From: Cymbomonas tetramitiformis
Lineage: Eukaryota; Chlorophyta; Pyramimonadophyceae; Pyramimonadales; Pyramimonadaceae
DNA: 64,000 nt
Reading direction: 5' to 3'
NCBI GenBank assembly: GCA_001247695.2
Contig: LGRX02034368.1
Location: 1-64,000 of the forward strand
Shown here: positions 33,901 through 42,832 of the stretch, piece after piece
Numbering within the stretch: position 1 is the stretch's first letter
How the letters are laid out: each line of letters begins with the position of its first letter
Position numbers and translations under genes: made by a program
The notes under the pieces: model-generated
What the model was told of the DNA's origin: nothing
The model's database searches: none
Seen by the model: only the letters and a program-made list of their open reading frames with translations

Positions 33901-35162
33901 GGCCGTGATGATGTCCCGGTCATGTGATGCTGTGTCAAAGATCTTGACGCGTAGTCGGCGCGTCAGGCGTAGACCTGCATGACTCCACCCCCCCCTTTGT
34001 GAAATTTGACCTTGTAGGCGTATTTGGTATAAAATCCCGCAACAGTCCAATTTCATGGCAGTCGCATTTAACTTGGATGCATGTGTGTAGGGGGTGCATT
34101 TTTCGAATTTCTCGAAATCATCGAAAAGTGGTTCATAATTCGTGACCAAGAATGTAGTAGAACTCAGGGCCTCAAACACTCAAAGACCCATCCAGTGTTC
34201 TTCTCACTACTCCCACCCATAAGACTTGCATGTGTTAAAGTCGGGTATCAAACATTTGGATATACGGTAAAGTATGACTTTGGCTCACGCAAATTGTGAG
34301 GCAAAAATATGATCATATGCATTGGTAGTGCTGCCTTTATGAGCTGTAGCAAAAACTCGACTGGATTGGTCGGACTTGATCGGTGGACAATGGGACAAAA
34401 AGTTTATCACAATGGTTTGGGCATAAGTAGGTTGGGAAGAAGAACGAGCACATGGTGATGGAGACTCTTGTTGGACTGCTCGAGGGACTACTTGAGGCCT
34501 TACCAGTGGAGTCAGTTGCAGGGCAAGCCGACTTGGACAAGGCGCGCCTCTTTTGCTAGATGCCTGAGCATTGTTGAGAAGCCAAAGACTTCGCGATGTT
34601 GTATTGAATATCATAGCTAGGATCTCGTGACTTTCGTACTCTAGGGTCTCTTTGTAGGATCATCTGTACACACATGCATCACAATTGGATTCCATCCATG
34701 AAATTAAAATGTGCTCAAATTTAAACACGTGGGCTCTATCTCGCAGGATCTTGTTCTCGATGATGATATAGCGTTGATTCAGAAGTATTGCTCATCCGAA
34801 AGAGCTCTTCTTGCCGAGGTGAAATTGATATACTCAATCACTCTCCAAGTATTGAATCTATACTTCGCATTTTATAGTCGTGGATGTAGCACAAAAATAA
34901 TGTGATATTCTTTTGAATAGTGATACCCGTTGATGATGCTCTTTTTGAGCCTCATCCATGTCAGGTAGGAAGTGATTGGAACATTACTGTTATTGTGTAC
35001 CTCGAAAATCTCTTTTGTGTGATGGAAGGTGAAGTTATCGTAGGCATAGCAAAATATGCAATAAGAACATCTGACATGGATACATTGTTGTTTTGTACGG
35101 GACTTTTGCAGGCATTAGAGAATTGCACTCGCGTGTGGGGTGCGTTAGACTCATTGTTGTGA
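15947..35162 (+). CDS. SET-domain protein lysine methyltransferase, Rubisco-LSMT/SETD3 type (5' end and some exons not resolved)
   Basis: Exons recognised in order: 15947-16036 (SSYDALFPRLSRALPQVFPE, ending FTWEK); 16332-16385 (YKWAAELWNSYALLVKFQ); about 22790-22959 (PLAGLLNFSPQAHVYRF then CYLAYGALPNIQ, donor CAG/GTAGGT); 32164-32284 (LALFYGFVIEDNPYDVIKV, donor G/GTGCGT); 32594-~32731 (phase-matched, GLPTEHM then QLPTKLLAALRILLLDEEEV); probably 34431-~34541 (METLVGLLEGLLEALP); 34747-34818 (DLVLDDDIALIQKYCSSERA); 35112-35162 (ending ALDSLL, TGA). The NFSP, AYG..PN and YGF..NPYD motifs are the second half of a SETD3/LSMT SET domain. The Leu-rich LLAALRILLL part fits the Rubis-subs-bind domain. 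The family transfers methyl groups from S-adenosylmethionine to protein lysine or histidine. PLAG replaces the usual PLAD. At least one exon between 16386 and 22790 is missing from this model. Confidence 0.75.
16390..17110. repeat. Degenerate C-rich intronic minisatellite
   Basis: Irregular copies of a 40-50-bp unit containing CAGCTGCACCCCATC and CTCTCCCGRCACAG follow the exon at 16332-16385. Strong pyrimidine bias on the plus strand. Short frames crossing it are ignored. Confidence 0.7.
17111..17394. other. Unique intronic sequence, nothing recognised
   Basis: About 280 bp with no repeat and no supported ORF. Confidence 0.5.
17398..18003. repeat. 35-bp minisatellite, 17 copies
   Basis: Unit GAATGGGATTGATGGCGCCC plus CCAGTGTTAAGCAAT. 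I counted 17 occurrences of GGGATTGATG. Variants differ by TTAAG/CTAAG/TGAAG and by CCCC versus CCCCC. It lies within the large intron of the SET-domain gene. Confidence 0.95.
19643..21631 (-). pseudogene. LINE-like reverse transcriptase C-terminal remnant in a 662-codon frame
   Basis: Residues ~38-180 (about 21517-21090) read GAAAKKVEESKVATYGD, then HHFIPFGVEVYGGLGPAAYG, FLRKMQRRFRERRYM, an acidic DEDEDEDEE run and WVRLLSFALARGVTGLII. The K..YGD...F.PFGVE.YGG.G..A..F pattern followed by a basic R-x-LS-x-AL-x-RG segment is what I associate with the C-terminal end of algal and plant non-LTR retroelement ORFs, after the catalytic RT domain. No YxDD core precedes it, so this is a truncated copy. 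The rest of the frame is low-complexity and overlaps R-block sequence, so it is probably not real protein. It is antisense to, and within an intron of, the SET gene. Confidence 0.45.
21727..22290. repeat. TG microsatellite and two minisatellites
   Basis: (TG)n at 21728-21752. A 44-bp unit with GGGGGGCCTTGGTCAGCGGG and CCTCGCGCCATCCAGTGTTT is repeated four to five times (about 21912-22092). A 31-bp unit GTTTTGTGAGCCACCAGGAG plus GCATGCTATAG is repeated about four times (22165-22282). All are in the SET-gene intron. Confidence 0.9.
22960..23252. other. 5' part of the host intron interrupted by the copia element
   Basis: Starts with donor GTAGGT after the SET exon and runs to the CGGAG target site of the copia insertion. 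Nothing else recognised. Confidence 0.7.
23253..23653 (-). repeat. 3' LTR of the copia element
   Basis: Bounded by TGTTGGAAT and ATTCCAATA; near-identical to 30897-31298. Contains AGGGTTTCTTTAGGGTTTC near the end. Confidence 0.95.
23654..23661 (-). other. Polypurine tract next to the 3' LTR
   Basis: On the minus strand AGAAGGGG lies immediately before the LTR; the expected position for plus-strand DNA priming. Confidence 0.8.
23670..23815. repeat. Short tandem repeats between pol and 3' LTR
   Basis: Units of about 32 bp containing GGGATGGTGCCCCTCCAGCT and CAGTTTATG, roughly four copies, in the element's 3' untranslated part. Confidence 0.85.
23818..30819 (-). CDS. Copia Gag-Pol polyprotein with a single in-frame TAG
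   Basis: ATG at 30819 gives 2017 codons to TAG at 24768-24766. The same frame then continues without a break to TGA at 23818, so the polyprotein is about 2,330 residues with one stop. Domains: Gag to ~370; zinc knuckle CPVCHMPGHSSSDC (~375); an unusual ~600-residue acidic/Ser-rich spacer including a tandem duplication of ~79 residues (around YDSGDSSHRGDVSSDRGD); protease VIDSGATKH (~1023); pre-integrase HHCC zinc finger (~1325); integrase with SDTCGPF, HTDGDS and an ENQARVER Glu (~1390-1500); RT with AYVDDYIVA (~2004); RNase H with YTDADYAG, LSTTEAE, YCDNQGG and SKHIEVRH after the stop. The stop lies just after the RT active site and would remove RNase H. A copy of the C-terminal motif TDNTADIFT occurs before the protease. 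Confidence 0.93.
30883..30896 (-). other. Primer-binding site complementary to initiator tRNA-Met anticodon arm
   Basis: The plus strand here reads GTGGGCCCATAACC, identical to the anticodon stem-loop of plant-type initiator tRNA-Met (nt ~27-40). The element RNA is the complement and abuts the 5' LTR. Drosophila copia and yeast Ty5 prime from a half-tRNA-iMet in this way, rather than from the tRNA 3' end. Confidence 0.85.
30897..31298 (-). repeat. 5' LTR of the copia element
   Basis: Direct copy of 23253-23653. Followed by the CGGAG target duplication at 31299-31303. Confidence 0.95.
31373..32056. repeat. 46-bp minisatellite, about 15 copies
   Basis: Unit CCAGAGAGCGCGCGGCAGGG plus CCCTGCCTGTTGTCTCACTG plus CAACTT, very homogeneous (two adjacent copies have CCCGGCC for CCCTGCC). 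Because 46 is not a multiple of three, each frame cycles through all three readings, so all plus-strand frames stay open; the long ORFs here are artefacts. It lies in the host intron, about 70 bp from the copia target duplication. Confidence 0.97.
32335..32533. repeat. 52-58-bp minisatellite, four copies
   Basis: Unit GGGACATGAATGGCCACGGC plus AGTGGTGCGGGCGTGGAGCC plus CATAGTGAGAGAG. It lies in the intron between the SET exon at 32164-32284 and the substrate-binding exon at 32594. Confidence 0.92.
32732..34430. other. Intron-like region with a small palindromic repeat
   Basis: Contains three copies of a 29-bp unit around the perfect palindrome GTCACATGTGAC (33040, 33069, 33098). Otherwise no recognised gene or repeat. 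Short frames (33105-33536 plus, 33219-33674 minus) have no supporting motif. Confidence 0.6.
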
Positions 35163-36894
35163 ACAAACATGAGGTGATTTCGTCCCATGGTATTTTGCAA
35201 CCTTTATTTGCGATACACATCCTGCTCCTGCAATTAATTTGCACTCTATTTTAAAAAGCAGCTAATTTTGGTTGAATGTGATCGATGACGATGACCCAAT
35301 GATAAGAAAATTATAACGCCATCTTCCTTTACAACGGTCACCTATGGTTGACGAAGAGCAAGTGGTTTTAATTGCCCGATTGATTTGTGCACCATCTATG
35401 GCTGCAGCAACACATCGGGAGACTGCTGCGACACAGATCTCGCTTATACGTACATGTTCACGACATTTACAATGGCTAAGTGCATGTCCTCTCGCATTCA
35501 TCGCGGAGTAGTTCGTTTACGTTGGTAGGATGGTTTTTTATCTGGTTTGGATTGGGTGCTTGGGAAGCACTGCTCTGGCTTGCCCAGGGAGGCATTCTAG
35601 CCCAATGTCTTCAACTTGCGCTTGAAATTAGCCCATGAAATTCGATAAAGAAGAGGGCAAAGGGTTCACACGATTGCGGATATATATTTCACTTCGTTGC
35701 TTTACAGCGATGGTATCGTCTAGGTTCCAAGCCCTCCGCCTTCGCTCCCCGAGTTGATGTGGATACTAGAATGGTCCATCTCAAAATCTCCACTAGGCCA
35801 ACATGAAATGCGCTAATGCGGGGAAAGGAACTGTCGATCTATTGAATATATGGTGTCACGACAAGGTCTTACTTGTGGCGTCGTGTCGTGACCATGGTCT
35901 CACCTCATGACGTCGTGAGTGAGGTAGACGATGGCGATTCGTTTACGAATTACGATGACACTATCCAGACTCACAACACGTTCGACGTCGACGATTGGTT
36001 TTCATTATATACGATGAGACATTGTGTCGCGTCGTGTCACATCGGTTCTAAATTCGTTTTCCGATTTCTTTATTCGCTTCGTTTATCCAAGTGGCAAAGG
36101 ACGTGGCATATCATGACGTGCGCGTCATTTACATACATGCACCCATCACGACTGCGTTTTGATAAGCTCGAATGACTAAGTAATTTCCCCAGGTCTGTCC
36201 TTATAAAGAGCTTGGGTTTGGCAACCTCTTCATTTCCTGGACACCATCAATCATAATTCATGCCTGTACTCCTTCAGGAATGCACCCTGTTCCAATAGAG
36301 TAGGCAGGCCTCTCTATAGGGTGTTATTGTAACGGGATTGGCTTTAGCATGGGTTTGCCATACCGGCTTGGTAGGGAAACAATACTCTTAACTCCTTTGC
36401 TGTAATGGCATTTTTGGGCATTTATGATAGGGTTTGGTTATTATGTCGCCCTGTGCACATCACTACGAGCCATATTATGCCGTTCGGATATGTTTTGAAC
36501 AACTCTTGTGCCGACATTTTCCGATATCAAACGTGTCTTTCCGATATCTGTAGCTTGAAATATGTGAACGATGGTATGTAATTTTAGGGGTTTAAACTGA
36601 ATATGGCACCTGTGCATCGTTCATAATATGCCGTGCATGGGTCTGCAAGCATGTTGCAAGCTTTAAAACATGTGTGGGGTATGTTGTGATAAATGTGCTA
36701 CTCCCCTTCCATCAGGAAAGCCATAATTTACTTTGGCCATGCCATTTTGGCTAGTGCGCGAGTTGCCGATTTTTCACCGAATTTTAGGGTTTCATCATAT
36801 TGCCCTATGTTTCACGAGATATGCCACTGTTGTAATAGGTAAACAACACATATTGCAAAAGGGTGCATATGTATCAACATATATATATTGACTA
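35163..36894. other. Intergenic region, no gene recognised
   Basis: About 1.7 kb of AT-richer sequence between the SET-gene stop and the dispersed repeat. Frames are short (longest ~100 codons at 35873-36175) and lack motifs. No tandem arrays apart from an ATAT run near 36885. Confidence 0.6.
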
Positions 36895-37243
36895 TTGTGC
36901 CCGGAGGCACAGCGTGAGCCGATATGTCTGGGCGTATGTGTGTGTCATCGGGAGTAATCTGGGATTGACACGATGACAGTGAAATTGGGCTTGAAATCAC
37001 GATGAGAATGAGTACCAGATGTCCGGGGTATGGCAGTATGACAGTATGACACTATGACAGTATGCCACTACGGCACTATAGTAGTATGACAGTACTGTGG
37101 GGTGGTCATCGTGGTACTTAGTCAGACCCTCGGGGAATGGCCGGATTCGCATCGGGATCAGAAAGACGATGAAATCGAGTATCAAATGTCTGGGGTATGA
37201 CAGTATGACAGTATGACAATACAGTAGTATGACAGTACTGTAT
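36895..37243 (-). repeat. Dispersed GTCATACT-type repeat, copy B (inverted)
   Basis: Inverted relative to 3430-3785. From its left end (GTGCCCGGAGGCACAGCGTG) it has the CCCGATGACACAC block, two tracts of AGTATGACAGTATGACA units, and ends at TACAGTACTGTATA where viral coding sequence resumes. It interrupts the capsid protein gene. Confidence 0.9.
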
Positions 37244-37244
37244 A

Positions 37245-37984
37245 CGGAATTTCCAAAAAACCGTCACGCAATTTTGATTCCACGGCGGCATCGTAGACAC
37301 CTGAACTGAAAGTGATTGTTTCTACGGTAAAGTAAAGGTCGTCTAATAAAAAGTCCCCTTGTCATATTAAAATCTGTTGGGCTTTTTCCGTGAGTCGTCT
37401 TCAGGTGGACTACCTTGGACAAACTCTCCTAACACCTCAGGCCCATGCAAATACAATCTGATTTGAACTGGAGGAAGAAGACTTGTATCGATATAACTGG
37501 GCTCGGCTTCTCCTAATATGCTGAGCCAGGTATTCAAGATGTATGGACGTGGTGCGGCATAGTAATTGTCAGCAACATTGATTTCTTGATTTTTGAGAAC
37601 ACGTTGATAAGTCATTTCTTTACCGAGTGTTGTTTTGATAGTGACGAGAACGGTTGCTACCGTGCTGTAACTTTGAAAACCAGTGGTCAACTGCTGCCCT
37701 CCTGCGAAGACCTCACAGCGAGAGATGAGCTTTTCAAGTCCGTTGGGAAGCGTAACAATTAAATTTTTAGCTGTAGTGTCCGTATATGCTATAGGAGTTT
37801 TGCACGAACCTTTGCAATGCATACTGAGACTCTTCATATTCACGATGGAATTGACAGGCAGATTCAAAGTTATAGTTGAATACCTCGATGCTTTAGTGAG
37901 ATTTGTCGTTTCTAATCTGAAGTAATTAGTTGAATACGAATTCATTTTCGATAAGCCGTAGGCCAATGACATGGGGAGGCTCAT
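37245..37984 (-). pseudogene. PLV major capsid protein, N-terminal half, truncated
   Basis: A 205-codon frame from ATG 37984 to 37367, then a different frame (37362-37245) with protein-like sequence (LLDDLYFTVETITFSSGVYD). Motifs LPNGLEKLISRCEVFAGGQ, LNTWLSILGEAEPSYIDTS and LLPPVQIRLYL fit the first jelly roll of double-jelly-roll capsid proteins of polinton-like viruses. The complete protein is usually about 500-600 residues. Here the frame is shifted near 37365 and the sequence stops at the dispersed repeat. It would form capsid hexons. Assignment rests on pattern recognition, not on a search. Confidence 0.6.
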
Positions 37985-39265
37985 TTTTGTATATGTAATA
38001 AAGATTATAAAATATTAGGGAGACCAACTGGTGCCAATTCTTCGACCTAACTGTTAAAATAAGTTTAATAAGGTTCGTGGTGCAACCACTTGTCACATCT
38101 TATCATATCAAAGTCGACCAATAAAAACGTCGTTCATATCTACTGACGCCCTTCCGTAACTTCCATTAACCAATTGTGGAGTGTCGTTCTGCTTCACTGT
38201 ACACGCACCACGTCTGTCCTGCCGATGCCGTCCATCGTCCCGGTTATCCTCCCGTCCATCGTCCCGGTCATCCTCCCGACCGTCCTCCCGACCATCCTTC
38301 CGTCCATCCTTCCGTCCATCCTCCCGCCTATCCTCCCGTCCATCCTCCCGTCCATCTCCCGGTCTTGCAACCTTTTTATCTGACGTGTCATGTACAAATC
38401 TGTTAACAAACTTATATAATTTAAGGTTGGACCGGTTGCAACCTTTTTATCTGACGTGTCATGTACAAATCTGTTAACAAACTTATATAATTTAAGGTTG
38501 GACCGGTAGATGGTCGGGAGGATGGTCGGGACGATGGACGGGACGATGGACGGGACGAGTTTTGACCGGTGAGACGTCTTTGTCACCCGTCTGAGTACTA
38601 ATAAGTACTATTGTCATCATTTTTTTCTGAATGGTATTTTTTCATTTCGGACTCTGAAAAAAAGGTAGAGAAATTTCGAACGCTATTTGCAGACTGCAGT
38701 TTTTGACGTTTTAAGGCTCTGTTTTCGCCCATTTTTTTGCAGTATTTTTCGCGGCTGATGCTAGGAAATGTTCCAAACTAGGGTTTAATACTATAGTATT
38801 ATAATCTCACTTTAGAACACTATATCGGTCATTTTGGGGCCAAAAAACGTCGGGCGAGCTTTTTTTGCGATTTTCTACATTTTTTGCGATTCTCGACTTT
38901 TTTAAGGTTTGCCGATGTTCCAAATTAGGGTTTAATACTATAGTAATATAATCTCACTTAGGAACACTATATCGGTCATTTTGGGGCCAAAAACGTCGGG
39001 CTCAACCTTTTGCGATTTTCGATATTTTGACCATTTTTTTTTGCGATTTTTGACCTCCAATCGGAGCCTTTGTTCCAAACTGGGGATTAATATTAGAGTA
39101 TTATATCCTTGCTTTAGAACATGAATAAACAAAAAGAAAAAAAAAGAAAAAAAAAGAAAAAAATGTGACTCTTCCTACTGGAAGCGTGATATTTGAAGGT
39201 GCACAGCTGTTACGCCTGCCCCTAGAATAAACAACTTAAAGCTTATAATGCATGTATATATCAAT
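37985..39265. repeat. PLV intergenic region: hairpin array, 71-bp duplication and three promoter-like repeats
   Basis: From 38225 to 38356 there is a CCGTCCATCCTCC-type tandem tract; its inverted counterpart (GGGAGGATGGTCGGGACGAT) is at 38515-38560. Between them are two 71-bp direct repeats (from 38365 and 38436) with CTTTTTATCTGACGTGTCAT. Three copies of a ~48-bp motif TTCCAAACTAGGGTTTAATA ... CTCACTTTAGAACA follow at 38771-38820, 38918-38966 and 39073-39120, each with a TCATTTTGGGGCC-type tail in the first two. The region then has an A/G-rich tract (39124-39162). It lies between divergent viral genes. Confidence 0.8.
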
Positions 39266-39311
39266 ATGGCCCGTAGCGAAGCCTTGAAGATTGCTCAAAA
39301 ACGGTATAGAG
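39266..39311 (+). pseudogene. 5' stub of a PLV gene cut by family X
   Basis: ATG at 39266 opens MARSEALKIAQKRYR and is cut at 39311, where family X copy 1 starts. The following codons, up to TAG at 39319, derive from family X. It lies about 145 bp downstream of the third promoter-like repeat. The start resembles short basic proteins of other PLVs. Function unknown. Confidence 0.5.
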
Positions 39312-40872
39312 TGTGCTAGGAAGCAAGCACAAGAGCAAGAAAAATGGCTAAGTACAAAACGCAAGAGTACTCAGTACGGAGTACAGTAGGACCGATCAGA
39401 ATGATGTTGATGTGAGGTGCCTAGCCTGTTGTACGGAGTACTCAGTACAGTTGAGTTATGGAAAGAGTTCATGAATGTATAAGAACTCGAAGTGTAACCA
39501 GTTTCGGAGATGAGAACTGAACTGAAAAGTGTAACATAAAAGTAAGAAGCCGTAACTGCTGTATATTGTGTAATGAAAGCATACACTGAAAGCAAAAGCA
39601 TACTAGGAAGAATTACGAAACCGAATTCCGAATAGTGGACCAACCGAAACCATACCTCGTGCGGTCGTTTAATAAGTAGATATAAGACAAGTCCGAAACC
39701 GTAAAGAAGAGGAAAAGCAAGGGTGTAGACTCCCACAAAATGGTAATTAGTCCGTTTTTTCACGTTGCTTCCCTGTTGTTTTGCGCAAATTCTGATCGAG
39801 TGCAGCCTTGCCTCGCGTGATTAGCTAGCTTAGACCGTCCTACGAAATCGAGGATGCCTGTTCTTTTGCTTGCGTTGCGCGGCGTTGGTTGTGCTTGAGG
39901 GTTCCAGGTACTCTTGGGGCCGCGTTGGCGTGGAGGAATTCAGCCCAACGACAATCTTTTAAGGTGCGCGCGTTGCCCCTTCTCTTGGCACGCATACGCA
40001 CGCACGCATAGGCCGTAGTTTCGGCGTTCCGCAGGTGCCCAAATTCCAAATCGCTTCAGATTTTCGGCAATTCCGACCCTTCGCGGCGGAAGCGCTGCGC
40101 AAATTTTTTAAAACTTGCGTAGCTTTTGCTAAATTTCGGGATCGGTTTGGGATTTTGCGTGCCTCTAGTGTAGTCCTCTAGTCCCCCCTATTCCGGAAAT
40201 TGCCGCGCTTCGGCCGGTGTAACTGCTTGTGCTCGCACACAAGTGGTAAATTTCTGAAAGCGGGTGCTAGTTGCCGCGCGTGGCGTGGGGCGCTTTCAAT
40301 TGATTAGTTTGCACGCATACCGCGCATAATGTTCCCGGATGGAGCGTTGATTTTCTAGTTCCCTCTTCTCCGGAAATTGCCGCGCTTCGGCCGGTGTAGG
40401 CTGCTTGTGCTCAGGCACGGGTGGTGAATTTCTGGATCGGCGGGTACTGGTTACCGCGCGTGTCATATAGCGCCTCCAATTAGTTAGATCGCACCAAAGC
40501 ACGCATATAATGTATTCGGATGGAGAGGAGTTCCAGAGTCAGTCGGGTCGTCGTGGGAGGGGTCGGGCCGGCGCCGCCCCCGGCTCGGCCGTAGGCAGGG
40601 TCCGGTCGGTCAGGATCTCGCGCTGCGGGTCTGTCGGTCGGCCCGGGCTCTTCGGAGTTCTGGGGCACGGCTGGCAGATCGGACGGCCGGGATTGGCGCT
40701 CCCGTGAGAGGGGGGGGAGTGCGGCGTGCACTCGCACGCCAATACGACGGTGAAGCCCTCGAGGCTACACCGGCGCGCACGCCCCTGAGGGCCCCTCCGG
40801 GGTTGTCGGGTGGGCCCCCCAGGGCCTCACCACCGAGAACCCCCTCACCAGCGAGAGTCAGTGGGGCCGAGC

Positions 40873-40924
40873 GGTAGCCCCTTATTTGTGTCGCACGGGG
40901 TATTTTATTTGTCGTGTCGCAAAA
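40873..40924 (+). repeat. Left TIR
   Basis: Begins GGTAGCCCCTTATTTGTGTC; the inner part is identical to the right TIR on the opposite strand. Confidence 0.9.
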
Positions 40925-41102
40925 GATCCGTTTATATTAACGACGCTTCGCAGCTTTTTCAGAAATATGCTGTTTTTCATTTCGTTTCCCTTAAAGGAGC
41001 GAAACAGGTTTCCTGGAAAAAAGTGACATCAACAGGCCACACCGCAGGAGCTGTCCCTCAAAAATTATGCCGTTGGAAATTTTTCGAAAATTTTCTGCCC
41101 AT

Positions 41103-42300
41103 GTCAGCAGTCCTACCCCGGATTGTGTCGAGCGCTCGCGCTTTACCGGCCAATCATGATACGATAGCATCTCAGCAGTCCTACCCCGGATTCTCTCGAC
41201 CGATCGTTCGTAACCGACAGCGAGAGACACGTTTAACAATTCAAAATTATACCACGAAGATATGCGGAATTTCCAATTATGAATTTGTCGCAACACTTCT
41301 CTAACAGGTCTACCGATCTCAGGAGTCCTACCCAGGATTCTCTCGATCGATCGTTAGTAACCGACAACGCGAGACACGGGTAACAATTCCATATTTTACC
41401 CCGAAGATATGCGGAATTTCCAATTATATATTATTTACGCATCTCGCAATTCAAGATCATCTCACCACTCCTACAAGTATCGGGAGACACGCGGCGCGGC
41501 GCCGACACAAATGGATATGATATGATATGATATTCTGGCAAACGCCTCATTCTTCCTCAAGGTCTCATCCTGCGCCTACCTGCAGTCTCAGCGGCTTGTA
41601 TTTTTGTTTGACTAATGTTTTTTTACGCGCTACTGTTCTTTGTCGATATTTCATATTGACCATGTTTTCGTGTGCATGCGTGGAACCCGGCGGGGGGGGC
41701 TTCCTGCGATGTTCCTACATGAGCCGCATCCCGCCAGCAGCCGATTCTAGTTTCCTGCGATATAGGGATATTTGGAGACCGTCGGGCGTCTTTACATTCC
41801 GCCTGACGGTTTGGGCTCAATTCCCAGAATTCTTCTTTCCTGAGCAGTGATTTACTTTTGCAGGTTGCCGTGTATGCTGTGCCTTTTTTGAAGCCGCCAG
41901 CAATGCTGCTGGCGGCATCCGTGTTTCCCACATGCCCTTCTAAAATTATGGGATGCTCGGAGACCGGCGGGTTTCTTTACAGCCCGGCGGTTTGGGTTCG
42001 ATTCCCAACATCTTTACTGACCAGCGTTTCGTATTTTTGCAGGTTGCCGTGCTGACGCTGTCCTTCTTCTGAAGCCGCCAGCAACGTTGCTGGCGGCGTT
42101 GACTTCCGTTGCCCTGCATTGTTTACGCAGGTTGATTTCTTGTAGTAATTTCAGACCTCCTGTTGAACTGGTCCTAGTCTGCTGTCAAAATTAAGATATC
42201 TGGTGAGTAACCTTCCACCCGAGGACGAAGTACCGGCTGTCGGTATATCGGGTTTGATTCCCAATGTGCTGACAGATTCCGTGTTCGTGTGTTGCAGGCG
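41103..42300. repeat. Internal repeats of the TIR transposon
   Basis: A ~110-bp segment (CTCAGCAGTCCTACCCCGGA ... GATATGCGGAATTTCCAATT) occurs at 41171-41280 and 41318-41427, with a partial third at 41104. Further right, three degenerate ~70-bp units (about 41762, 41945, 42193) contain TTGGGTTCGATTCCCAA-like sequence, each followed by a (T)nGCAGG motif. After two of them comes a GCCGCCAGCA...TGCTGGCGGC hairpin (41893-41916 and 42074-42097, the latter a perfect 24-nt palindrome). Confidence 0.75.
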
Positions 42301-42780
42301 GGGAACGGCATAGATTTCGATATTTTTACCTGTTGCTAACTTTGTAGGCCAGTTTCACCTGTTGCCTTGGACTGGTGAACCCTTTAAGTAGAATCCTAGT
42401 CTAGAACGAATGTGTAAAACAATATTAACTGTGTCATATTTTAAGTTGTGATTTGTGAATGCCGTGAATGTTTCTTGAATATGCTTGCTTGCTATACCTG
42501 TTTGCCTGTGCTAGCATGCATATATTTGTATAGCATCATCCAACTAACGATTTAATAGAGTGCGTTGTATATCATTCGCGTGGTGCTATTTATTTAATAA
42601 GTGTGTATTTCAAGTCATTATCGCGGTACTATTCGTTTGTGTTCCCCCTGGCTTATTTTCATTTTCGGAAATTTTCTGTGAATTTTCACGACAGAAATGA
42701 GCGTGGTCCTCATGATTGTCGCACCTGCGACAGACATGAGCCCCCAGCTCGTTTCTGTCGCACGGTATAATTCCAGTTTG

Positions 42781-42832
42781 TCTTGCGACACGACAAATAA
42801 AATACCCGGTGCGACAAATTTGAAGTGCTACC
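42781..42832 (-). repeat. Right TIR
   Basis: Minus strand begins GGTAGCACTTCAAATTTGTC; inner 23 bp identical to the left TIR. Confidence 0.9.

Larger units (their letters stand above)
40873..42832. mobile_element. Non-autonomous TIR DNA transposon, 9-bp target duplication (MULE-like)
   Basis: Terminal inverted repeats of ~52 bp (40873-40924 and 42781-42832) begin GGTAGC and share the exact core GTATTTTATTTGTCGTGTCG. The target duplication GGGCCGAGC (40864-40872 and 42833-42841) is confirmed by the uninterrupted family X copy 2, which has a single GGGCTGAGC at 57491. Subterminal TGTCGCAC motifs are repeated. No transposase ORF is present. A TSD of 9 bp with long TIRs suggests Mutator-like (9-11 bp), but the superfamily is inference. 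Confidence 0.9.

Noticed and set aside
34921..34964. Additional SET-gene exon reading IPVDDALFEPHPCQ
   Set aside because: Good acceptor and donor, but the phase does not fit the preceding exon (it would open with TGA). Left out of the model.
41945..42015. tRNA gene
   Set aside because: The T-arm and B-box are good, but a normal D-arm, anticodon arm and 7-bp acceptor stem could not be drawn. Kept only as tRNA-like repeats.
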